NCBI GenBank assembly: GCA_002314195.1
Contig: DCCQ01000049.1
Coordinates: 6,763-70,762, forward strand
DNA length: 64,000 nucleotides
Reading direction: 5' to 3'
Source: Bacteroidales bacterium UBA1077
GTDB taxonomy: Bacteria; Bacteroidota; Bacteroidia; Bacteroidales; UBA932
Under the pieces are notes generated by a model that made no database searches, had not been told where the DNA came from, and was given only the letters and a program-made list of their open reading frames with translations. A program made the translations under genes and the position numbers. Shown piece by piece: positions 1-7,465 of the stretch; the first letter of the stretch is position 1; every line of letters starts with the position of its first letter.

Positions 1-1
1 A

Positions 2-637
2 TGGTACCAATTCCGTCTCGGACTGTCGGCGTTTCTTGAGGAGATCAGCATATCGATGCTGATGTTCGTGGGCAACTACGTGTTCATGAAGTATTTAGGA
101 GAAGACGGAGTAGCGGCATTCTCAATTGCCTGCTACATTATGCCGTTTATCTTTATGACCGGAAACGCTATCTCCCAGTCCGCACAACCTATCATCAGCT
201 TCAACTATGGGGCAGGCAACCGCAGCCGTGTACATGAGGCCCGTAAGGTGTCGCTGCTCACTGCCTTGGGACTCGGAATAGTGGTCTCGCTTGCCACTGC
301 CTTGGGAATCAGCTATGTGGCAGCACTATTCCTCAGCAAGGACGCACCTGCATATTCAATAGCGGCTCACGGTGTGCCGCTTATGGCAATCGGCTTCACA
401 CTGTCGATAGTGAACGTCGCTGCAATCGGTTATTACCAGAGTGTTGAACGGGCACTTCCCGCGACCATATTCTCTCTTTCGAGAGGAGTCATATTCCTTG
501 TGCCTTGCTTTCTCTTGATACCTCATTTCGCTGGGATAAACGGTATATGGCTCGCACTGCCGGCGACCGAGGCACTGACATTTCTGACCATTGTTTCTTT
601 CAGCCTTTTCAGGAAGCCTCAAACAGCAATGCCGTGA
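2..637 (+). CDS. MATE family efflux transporter, 3' part
   Basis: C-terminal part of a multidrug and toxin extrusion (MATE) inner-membrane antiporter. The frame is open from base 2, so the start lies outside the window; the first internal ATG is at 56. About 210 residues remain, with some five hydrophobic segments and the typical stretch GNAISQSAQPIISFNYGAG, a hallmark of the MATE second half. The family exports cationic drugs or metabolites in exchange for Na+ or H+; the substrate here cannot be told. It ends 47 bases before the proposed carA promoter, with no obvious terminator of its own before that promoter. Family assignment is firm; specificity is unknown. Confidence 0.9.
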   Translation, partial: WYQFRLGLSAFLEEISISMLMFVGNYVFMKYLGEDGVAAFSIACYIMPFIFMTGNAISQSAQPIISFNYGAGNRSRVHEARKVSLLTALGLGIVVSLATALGISYVAALFLSKDAPAYSIAAHGVPLMAIGFTLSIVNVAAIGYYQSVERALPATIFSLSRGVIFLVPCFLLIPHFAGINGIWLALPATEALTFLTIVSFSLFRKPQTAMP

Positions 638-656
638 ATTTATATTCATTGAATAT

Positions 657-690
657 TTTGCCGCTTATTCCCATTTTTTGCTTAAATTTG
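657..690 (+). promoter_or_regulatory. Candidate promoter for carAB
   Basis: Bacteroidota-type promoter: TTTG at 657-660 and TAAATTTG at 683-690, with a 22-base gap (slightly longer than the usual 19-21). Transcription would begin near 697 and give a leader of about 165 bases before carA. No second TAnnTTTG element is visible between the leader terminator and carA. Confidence 0.55.
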
Positions 691-792
691 CAAAACAAAC
701 GAACTTCCACGATGCTTGATGTGACTTTAATACCTTTGAGCGGCAGTGCGTCTCAGGATGCACAGTGGGAATGTCCTTCCATTGACTTTCAC

Positions 793-830
793 CGACCATT
801 TCATCACTGTTTGAGATGGTCGTTTTTTTT
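793..830 (+). terminator. Intrinsic terminator inside the carA leader (possible attenuator)
   Basis: A 10-bp stem, 793-802 paired with 813-822 (CGACCATTTC with GAGATGGTCG, one G-T pair) and a 10-base loop, is followed by eight T residues at 823-830. It sits 31 bases before the carA ATG and downstream of the only recognisable promoter. It may therefore act as a regulated attenuator of carAB rather than as the MATE gene terminator. The loop segment CACTGT (805-810) is complementary to ACAGTG (762-767), a possible competing pairing. Confidence 0.65.
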
Positions 831-861
831 ATATAAGAATACAGTTAGTTAGGTATATATC

Positions 862-1938
862 ATGAACTCAAGAAAAGGCGCGACACTAAAGTTGGAGAAC
901 GGAGCGGAATTCCGCGGATTCTCCTTCGGCTACGACGGACCGTGCGACGGAGAAGTCGTCTTCTCTACCGCTATGGTAGGCTACCCTGAAAGCCTCACAG
1001 ACCCTTCCTATTCAGGACAGATTCTTTGCGTTACCTACCCATTGATAGGTAACTACGGTGTTCCACAGGAAGGAGCGGATGAACTCGGAATATCAAAGAA
1101 CTTCGAATCCGAACAAATCTGGGTAAGGGGAGTCGTCATAAGCGACTACTCTTTCGACTACAGCCACTGGGATGCGGTCAAGAGTCTGGACGAATGGCTT
1201 AAGGAGCAAAAGATTCCGGGAATATTCGGAATCGACACCCGTGCCGTGACCCAACTTCTGCGCGAGAAAGGTTCAATGCTCGGAATGATCGTTCCTGACG
1301 GAGTCGAGAAGGATTTCCCGATCGACGACCCGAACCTCGCCAACCAGATCGCCATCGTCAGTTGCAAGGATGTCATTGAATATGGCAGCGGCTCAAAGAC
1401 GGTCGTGATGGTCGATTGCGGAGTCAAGCACAACATCCTAAGATGCTTCATGGAAAGGGGAGTGAAGGTCGTCAGAGTGCCTTGGGATTACGATTTCAAC
1501 AAACTTGAATATGACGGACTCTTCATCTCGAACGGTCCCGGCAACCCTCAGTTCTGCAATGTCACCGTCGCCAACCTGCGCAAGGCCATGGAAAGTGACA
1601 AACCTATTTTCGGAATATGCATGGGCAACCAGCTGCTTGCGAGAGCCGGTGGAGCCAACACCTATAAGTTGAAGTACGGCCACCGCAGCCACAACCAGCC
1701 TGTCCGCATGGTCGACACAAACCGCTGCTTCATCACGTCTCAGAATCACGGATTCGCCGTGGATGACAAAACGCTCGGAACCGACTGGGAGCCATGGTTC
1801 GTGAATATGAACGATGGCACCAACGAGGGTATCCGCCACAAATCCAAGCCGTTCTGCTCGGTCCAGTTCCACCCGGAAGCATCCAGCGGCCCGACCGACA
1901 CAAATTTCCTGTTCGACGAGTTCATCAGCAAGCTGTAA
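862..1938 (+). CDS. carA: Carbamoyl-phosphate synthase small (glutaminase) subunit
   Basis: Hydrolyses glutamine and passes ammonia to CarB to make carbamoyl phosphate for pyrimidine and arginine synthesis in the cytoplasm. The 358 residues match the family length. The N-terminal CPSase small-chain domain (about 1-150) is followed by a class I glutamine amidotransferase domain with nucleophile Cys253 in the motif ICMGNQ and the His337/Glu339 pair in FHPEAS, so the triad is complete. The ATG at 862 gives the normal CarA N-terminus. carB follows after 12 bases, so the two genes form one transcription unit. The leader carries a terminator hairpin that suggests attenuation. Confidence 0.97.
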   Translation: MNSRKGATLKLENGAEFRGFSFGYDGPCDGEVVFSTAMVGYPESLTDPSYSGQILCVTYPLIGNYGVPQEGADELGISKNFESEQIWVRGVVISDYSFDYSHWDAVKSLDEWLKEQKIPGIFGIDTRAVTQLLREKGSMLGMIVPDGVEKDFPIDDPNLANQIAIVSCKDVIEYGSGSKTVVMVDCGVKHNILRCFMERGVKVVRVPWDYDFNKLEYDGLFISNGPGNPQFCNVTVANLRKAMESDKPIFGICMGNQLLARAGGANTYKLKYGHRSHNQPVRMVDTNRCFITSQNHGFAVDDKTLGTDWEPWFVNMNDGTNEGIRHKSKPFCSVQFHPEASSGPTDTNFLFDEFISKL

Positions 1939-1950
1939 TCAGAAGAAGTC

Positions 1951-4900
1951 ATGAAAAACACCAACATAAAGAAAGTCCTGATCCTTGGATCGGGCGCGCT
2001 CAAGATCGGTCAGGCCGGGGAGTTCGACTACTCAGGCTCGCAGGCTCTCAAGGCTCTCCGTGAGGAGGGCATCGAGACAGTCCTTATCAACCCGAACATC
2101 GCCACCGTACAGACCTCGGAAGGAGTTGCCGACAAGATCTATTTCCTGCCTGTCACCCCGTTCTTCGTCGAGAAGGTCATCGTCAAGGAGCAGCCACAGG
2201 GCATCCTCCTCTCGTTCGGAGGCCAGACCGCCCTTAACTGCGGTGTGGAACTGTACGAGAACGGAATTCTTGACAAGTACAATGTGCAAGTGCTTGGAAC
2301 CCCTGTTCAGGCTATCATGGACACAGAGGACCGAGACCTCTTCATCAAGAAACTCGACGAGATCGGAATCAAGACCATCAAGTCCCACCCTGCGTCCAAC
2401 ATCGAGGAGGCCCGCAAAGCCGCCCACGAGCTCGGTTTTCCGCTCATCGTCCGCGCCGCCTACGCACTCGGAGGGCTTGGATCCGGCTTCTGCGACAACG
2501 ACGAGCAGCTTGACGAACTCTGCGAGAAAGCATTCTCATTCTCTCCGCAAGTGCTTGTGGAAAAATCCCTTAAGGGATGGAAGGAGATTGAATATGAAGT
2601 TGTGCGCGACCGCTACGACAACTGCATCACAGTCTGCAACATGGAGAACTTCGACCCGCTCGGAATCCACACCGGAGAGAGCATCGTGGTGGCTCCGTCG
2701 CAGACACTGTCCAACAACGACTACTATTTCCTTCGCGAACTCTCAATCAAGATTGTCCGCCACATCGGAATAGTGGGCGAGTGCAACGTCCAGTACGCCT
2801 ATGACCCGGATGCAATGGACTACCGAGTCATCGAGGTCAACGCTCGTCTTAGCCGTTCCTCTGCCCTCGCCTCCAAGGCAACAGGCTATCCTCTTGCTTT
2901 CGTAGCTGCCAAACTCGGACTTGGCTACGGCCTTTTCGACCTGAAGAACTCAGTGACCAAGACAACGCCAGCGTTCTTCGAGCCTGCACTTGACTACATA
3001 GTCTGCAAGATCCCTCGCTGGGACCTCAGCAAGTTCCACGGGGTTTCCCGCAAGATCGGATCGTCAATGAAGTCTGTCGGTGAGGTGATGGCCATTGGCC
3101 GCAGTTTCGAGGAGGCCATCCAAAAAGGTCTCAGAATGATAGGTCAAGGCGCACACGGATTCGTGGGCAACAAGGAATTCCATGTCGCTGATGTGGACGA
3201 AGCCCTCCGCGAGCCGACCGACAAGCGTATATTTGTGATTTCCAAGGCGATGCGTGCCGGGTATACGGTCGATCAGATCCATGATCTCACAAAGATCGAC
3301 AAATGGTTCCTGAACAAGTTGCAGAACATCGTCAGGACATACGAGGACATGAACTCGTACGACAAGCTTGAGGACATGCCGACTGAACTTCTGCGCCTCG
3401 CAAAGCAGGAAGGCTTCTCCGATTTCCAGATCCAGAGAGCCATATGGAAAGACACAGGAGCTGTAGCCGCCAACATGGACAAGGTCCGTGAATATAGAAA
3501 ATCCCTAGGCATCGTGCCTGTAGTCAAGCAGATAGACACCCTCGCCGCCGAGTTCCCGGCACAGACGAACTACCTCTATCTGACCTACAACGGCACCAAG
3601 AGTGACATTGAATATGAAAACGATGGCAAGTCCGTGATAGTTCTCGGCTCCGGAGCCTACAGAATCGGCTCATCGGTAGAGTTCGATTGGTGCTCCGTAA
3701 CCTGTCTCCAGACAATCCAGAAACAGGGATATAGGGGAGTGCTGATCAACTACAACCCGGAGACTGTCTCAACGGACTACGACATGTGTGACAGGCTCTA
3801 CTTCGATGAGCTGACATTCGAGAGGGTGATGGACATCATTGACCTTGAGAATCCGCACGGAGTAGTTGTCTCTGTGGGAGGTCAGATCCCGAACAACCTT
3901 GCCCTTAAGCTTCACAAACATAATGTCCCGATCCTTGGAACAGCGGCTGAGGACATAGACAAGGCTGAGGACCGCCACAAGTTCTCCAGCATTGTGGACA
4001 GCCTTGGAGTCGACCAGCCTGAATGGAGCGAGCTCACAACAGTTGACGAGGTTGACAATTTCATCAAGAAGGTTGGCTTCCCGGTTCTCGTCAGGCCGTC
4101 CTACGTGCTTTCCGGCGCCGCGATGAACGTCTGCCACGATGAGGAGAAACTTAGGCATTTCCTCAGTCTCGCAGCGGAAGTCTCTCAGGAGCACCCGGTT
4201 GTGATCAGCAAATTCTACATGCGAAGCAAGGAGATCGAGTTCGATGCTGTCGCCGACAACGGTGAAATTCTCGCATACGCGATCTCAGAGCACATTGAAT
4301 ATGCCGGTGTCCATTCCGGTGACGCCACGATTCAGTTCCCTCCGCAGAAACTGTACGTTGAGACCGTGCGCAGGATCAAGAAGATAGCGCGTGCGATCGC
4401 CGGTGCGCTCAGCATCTCAGGTCCGTTCAACATCCAGTTCCTCGCCAAGGAGAACGCCATCAAGGTCATCGAATGCAACCTGCGCGCTTCCAGAAGTTTC
4501 CCGTTCGTGTCCAAGGTACTCAAGATTGATTTCATCGAGCTTGCCACCAAGGTCATGCTCGGCCTTCATCCTGCCGCTCCGCAGAAGAGTGCATTTGACC
4601 TGGATTATGTCGGCGTGAAGTCCTCGCAGTTCTCGTTCGCAAGGCTTGAGGAGGCTGACCCGATGCTGGGTGTAGACATGTCCTCTACCGGTGAGGTAGG
4701 CTGCCTCGGCGACGACCTTAACGAGGCTCTGCTGAAGTCCGTACTTTCTGTAGGGCAGAGAATTCCGGAGAAGAGAGTCCTGCTTTCGACCGGTGATCCG
4801 CTTCAGAAGGCCGACATGCTGATGGCCTGCCGTCTTCTTGTTGATAAAGGTTACGAGCTTTACGCCACCGGTGGCACGTACAAGTATCTTGTCGAGAACA

Positions 4901-5190
4901 GCGTCCCTGCGACCAAGGTGCTTTGGCCGAGCGAATGCGACAATCCTAACTTCAAGGGAAGGTTCAAGCCGGCATTGGAGATGATTCAGAACAAGGAGGT
5001 TGACATGGTGATCAACATACCTAAGAACTTCTCTGCCCTGGAACTCTCAAACGGTTACCAAATCAGAAGAGCGGCCATCGACTTCAACGTCACCCTCTTC
5101 ACAAACGCCCGTCTCGCGACAGCCTTCATCCGCGCCTTCTGCTCCACCAGCATCAACGACATCCAGATCAAGTCCTGGGATCAGTATTGA
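1951..5190 (+). CDS. carB: Carbamoyl-phosphate synthase large subunit
   Basis: Makes carbamoyl phosphate from bicarbonate, ammonia and two ATP, with CarA. Its 1079 residues are close to the usual 1070. Two homologous halves are visible: an N-terminal carboxyphosphate half beginning with KKVLILGSGALKIGQAGEFDYSG and a carbamate-phosphorylating half beginning near residue 555 with VIVLGSGAYRIGSSVEFDW. Each half carries a pre-ATP-grasp and an ATP-grasp domain. The last roughly 140 residues form an MGS-like allosteric domain (ATGGTYKYL), where UMP and ornithine act in the E. coli enzyme. It ends in front of a structured intergenic element and is convergent with rho. Confidence 0.97.
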   Translation: MKNTNIKKVLILGSGALKIGQAGEFDYSGSQALKALREEGIETVLINPNIATVQTSEGVADKIYFLPVTPFFVEKVIVKEQPQGILLSFGGQTALNCGVELYENGILDKYNVQVLGTPVQAIMDTEDRDLFIKKLDEIGIKTIKSHPASNIEEARKAAHELGFPLIVRAAYALGGLGSGFCDNDEQLDELCEKAFSFSPQVLVEKSLKGWKEIEYEVVRDRYDNCITVCNMENFDPLGIHTGESIVVAPSQTLSNNDYYFLRELSIKIVRHIGIVGECNVQYAYDPDAMDYRVIEVNARLSRSSALASKATGYPLAFVAAKLGLGYGLFDLKNSVTKTTPAFFEPALDYIVCKIPRWDLSKFHGVSRKIGSSMKSVGEVMAIGRSFEEAIQKGLRMIGQGAHGFVGNKEFHVADVDEALREPTDKRIFVISKAMRAGYTVDQIHDLTKIDKWFLNKLQNIVRTYEDMNSYDKLEDMPTELLRLAKQEGFSDFQIQRAIWKDTGAVAANMDKVREYRKSLGIVPVVKQIDTLAAEFPAQTNYLYLTYNGTKSDIEYENDGKSVIVLGSGAYRIGSSVEFDWCSVTCLQTIQKQGYRGVLINYNPETVSTDYDMCDRLYFDELTFERVMDIIDLENPHGVVVSVGGQIPNNLALKLHKHNVPILGTAAEDIDKAEDRHKFSSIVDSLGVDQPEWSELTTVDEVDNFIKKVGFPVLVRPSYVLSGAAMNVCHDEEKLRHFLSLAAEVSQEHPVVISKFYMRSKEIEFDAVADNGEILAYAISEHIEYAGVHSGDATIQFPPQKLYVETVRRIKKIARAIAGALSISGPFNIQFLAKENAIKVIECNLRASRSFPFVSKVLKIDFIELATKVMLGLHPAAPQKSAFDLDYVGVKSSQFSFARLEEADPMLGVDMSSTGEVGCLGDDLNEALLKSVLSVGQRIPEKRVLLSTGDPLQKADMLMACRLLVDKGYELYATGGTYKYLVENSVPATKVLWPSECDNPNFKGRFKPALEMIQNKEVDMVINIPKNFSALELSNGYQIRRAAIDFNVTLFTNARLATAFIRAFCSTSINDIQIKSWDQY

Positions 5191-5249
5191 TCTCAAGATT
5201 TAATTCCGTCGAATATTCGGCGACGAAAAATCTCGGATTGTTATACATA

Positions 5250-5390
5250 ATCAACTGAAAGGCAGTTGCCGCAAGCGACTTTGGCTCCCGAAGAGGGAGG
5301 TCGTGAGCGATTAATGAAGATCCAGTGGACCTTCATAGCGAGCAGCACAGAGTGGGGAGGATCGCTGGAGGTAACTGCCTTTCAGTTGAT
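5250..5390. repeat. 141-bp stem-loop element with 18-bp perfect terminal inverted repeats
   Basis: The arm at 5250-5267 (ATCAACTGAAAGGCAGTT) is exactly complementary to 5373-5390. The interior is also structured: CTCCC 5285-5289 with GGGAG 5295-5299; an 11-bp stem with one mismatch around G5325 (5314-5324 with 5326-5336); and AGCGAT 5306-5311 with ATCGCT 5361-5366. No ORF or transposase is present and no convincing target duplication is seen. It could be a MITE/REP-like element or a structured RNA; a second copy elsewhere in the genome would decide. Confidence 0.6.
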
Positions 5391-5406
5391 TTCATCTGGA
5401 AAAATT

Positions 5407-5436
5407 AAAGGCGACTGAAAATATTCAATCGCCTTT
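5407..5436. terminator. Bidirectional terminator between carB and rho
   Basis: AAAGGCGA (5407-5414) pairs perfectly with TCGCCTTT (5429-5436) around a 14-base AT-rich loop. A-rich and T-rich flanks fit termination of both carB (plus) and rho (minus), whose stop codon is 23 bases further on. Confidence 0.7.
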
Positions 5437-5458
5437 ATTAGTATATTCCTAAAATCAA

Positions 5459-7336
5459 TTAGAACGTGTCGTAGTACTTGGCGTCGCGAGGAGTGACCTT
5501 GTTCATGTTGTCAAGCAGCATGTCATTGGTCTTGTACTCGTCCATGAGCTGAAGCATGAAGTTCATCGCCTCGGTAGGATTCATGTCGGCAAGAAGCTTG
5601 CGAAGGATCCAAATTCTGTTGGCCGCCTCACGGCTGTACAGAAGGTCGTCACGGCGTGTGCTGGAAAGAACTACATTGACGGCAGGGAAGATTCGCCTGT
5701 TGGCAAGTGTCCTGTCAAGCTGAAGCTCCATGTTGCCGGTGCCCTTGAACTCCTCAAAAATAACATCGTCCATCTTGGAGCCGGTGTCGGTCAAGGCTGT
5801 GGCGAGGATTGTCAGCGAGCCGCCACCCTCAATGTTACGAGCCGCACCGAAGAATCGCTTAGGTTTCTGAAGGGCGTTGGCATCCACTCCACCGGTCAAA
5901 ACCTTTCCTGAAGCAGGCTGGACAGTATTGTACGCACGTGCGAGACGGGTGATCGAATCAAGCAGGATCACAACATCATGACCACATTCAACGAGCCTTC
6001 GAGCCTTCTCCAGCACCATATTCGCAACTTTCACATGCCTTTCTGCCGGCTCATCAAAGGTGGAGGCGACAACCTCGGCCTTGACGCTGCGGCTCATGTC
6101 AGTGACCTCCTCAGGACGCTCGTCGATGAGAAGAACAATCTCGTAAACCTCAGGGTGATTGTCAGCGATGGCGTTGGCTATAGACTTCAGCAGCATCGTC
6201 TTACCTGTCTTAGGCTGAGACACGATAAGTCCACGCTGTCCTTTTCCGATAGGGGTGAACATGTCCACAATACGGCAAGACGGATCGCTCTGATGCCCAT
6301 GTCCAAGAAGATTGAACTTCTCCTCCGGGAACAACGGCGTGAGGAAATCAAATGGCACCCTGTCACGGATGTAGTCTGGAGTGCGTCCGTTGATGTACTT
6401 GATCCTCACGAGAGGGAAGTACTTGTCACCCTCCTTTGGAGGACGAATCTCACCGGTGACGGTGTCTCCGGATTTCAGGGCATTGTTCTTTATCTGGCTC
6501 TGGCTGACGTAGATGTCATCAGGGGAGTTCAGATAATTATAATCAGAGGAACGAAGGAATCCATAGCCGTCCGGCATGATCTCGAGGACTCCAGTCGCTT
6601 CCACAGTCCCGTCAAATTCAATTTCAGTAGCTTTCTGCCGCTGGTTGGGGTTCTGGAAATTCTGCTGAGGCTTCTGCTGGTTCGGATTCTGTCCATTGTT
6701 ATTCTGACCCTGAAACTTGTTCTTCTGTTTTCTGCGGATGACGTCACCTTGACCGGCAATGTCATCCTTCAAGTCATCGAAAAGTGCATGGATGAATTCC
6801 TTGCCATTTACAGGCTTGTCAGATGCCGTCTTGACATCAGGTTGTTGAGGATTTTCGGCAGCCGCGGCTTCTGATGCCTCAGGCTTCTTCTCTTCAGCCG
6901 GAACGGCACTCACAACCTGAGGTTGCGTGGCGGATTTAGGCTTACGCCCTCTCTTCTTCGGCGCAGGCTTGTTCTCTTCCTGTCCTTGGACAGAGGCGGG
7001 TTGAGCCGCCTGTTCAACCTTTTTAGGTTTTTCAGCCTTCGCTTCAGCCTGATTTTCTTTGGCTTTCTTATCATCGTTCTTCACGTCAACGGACTTGGCG
7101 GACTGAGCCAGCGGCTGCTCCGGAAGAGGATTCTTACGTGGCCGTCCACGCTTGGCCTTGGGCTTTTCAGGCTTTTCAACAGGCTGAAGCGATGCCGCGG
7201 CCGCCTGTGCGTCCAATATCGCGTACGACAGATTCTCATCTGTCATTTTTTTAATGTTCTTTATCTGATGATCCTGGGCCACTTTTTCAAGTTGATCCCT
7301 GCTCATCTGAGTGAGTTCAAATAAATTATAAGGCAT
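5459..7336 (-). CDS. rho: Transcription termination factor Rho with long low-complexity insert
   Basis: Hexameric RNA-dependent ATPase that ends transcription. At 625 residues it is about 200 longer than E. coli Rho. The N-terminal Rho-N helical domain (about 1-45) is followed by a disordered insert (about 50-235) rich in K, P, A, E, Q and N, including an Asn/Gln-rich stretch. Then come the cold-shock-type RNA-binding domain (about 245-320, motif GYGFLRS) and the RecA-like ATPase with Walker A QPKTGKT near residue 373 and Walker B-type [13 protein letters not shown]. Such inserts are usual in Bacteroidota Rho; in Bacteroides thetaiotaomicron a comparable region drives phase separation. It lies 129 bases downstream of lptD and has a candidate promoter of its own. 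Confidence 0.96.
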   Translation of the reverse strand: MPYNLFELTQMSRDQLEKVAQDHQIKNIKKMTDENLSYAILDAQAAAASLQPVEKPEKPKAKRGRPRKNPLPEQPLAQSAKSVDVKNDDKKAKENQAEAKAEKPKKVEQAAQPASVQGQEENKPAPKKRGRKPKSATQPQVVSAVPAEEKKPEASEAAAAENPQQPDVKTASDKPVNGKEFIHALFDDLKDDIAGQGDVIRRKQKNKFQGQNNNGQNPNQQKPQQNFQNPNQRQKATEIEFDGTVEATGVLEIMPDGYGFLRSSDYNYLNSPDDIYVSQSQIKNNALKSGDTVTGEIRPPKEGDKYFPLVRIKYINGRTPDYIRDRVPFDFLTPLFPEEKFNLLGHGHQSDPSCRIVDMFTPIGKGQRGLIVSQPKTGKTMLLKSIANAIADNHPEVYEIVLLIDERPEEVTDMSRSVKAEVVASTFDEPAERHVKVANMVLEKARRLVECGHDVVILLDSITRLARAYNTVQPASGKVLTGGVDANALQKPKRFFGAARNIEGGGSLTILATALTDTGSKMDDVIFEEFKGTGNMELQLDRTLANRRIFPAVNVVLSSTRRDDLLYSREAANRIWILRKLLADMNPTEAMNFMLQLMDEYKTNDMLLDNMNKVTPRDAKYYDTF

Positions 7337-7434
7337 AAACTTTAAATGAATCCGGCGTCTTTATCCGGAAATGATTTCAGAAAACAAGTTATGGTTGGTA
7401 CAGCCAATAGGCTTTCGCCGATAATGACAGTGTG

Positions 7435-7442
7435 CAAATATA
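7435..7442 (-). promoter_or_regulatory. Candidate -7 element for rho
   Basis: The minus strand reads TATATTTG (plus-strand CAAATATA) about 100 bases before the rho ATG, in the lptD-rho gap. The -33 region is weak (TTGG at 7462-7465), so this is tentative. Confidence 0.4.
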
Positions 7443-7465
7443 AGATATTTATGATAATTATCCAA

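Noticed and set aside
711..852. 46-codon ORF in the carA leader, possible leader peptide
   Set aside because: It reads through the terminator stem, has no run of regulatory codons, and its ATG context is unremarkable. The hairpin itself is the better-supported feature.
1985..2773. 262-codon frame inside carB, rich in Ser and Arg
   Set aside because: Out-of-frame reading of carB; the composition is typical of a shifted frame, not of a protein.
5250..5390. Target-site duplication around the carB-rho stem-loop element
   Set aside because: The flanks (CATA on the left, TTCA on the right) do not match, so insertion by transposition is not demonstrated.
5978..6874. 298-codon plus-strand open frame opposite rho
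   Set aside because: Antisense shadow of rho, without recognisable domains.
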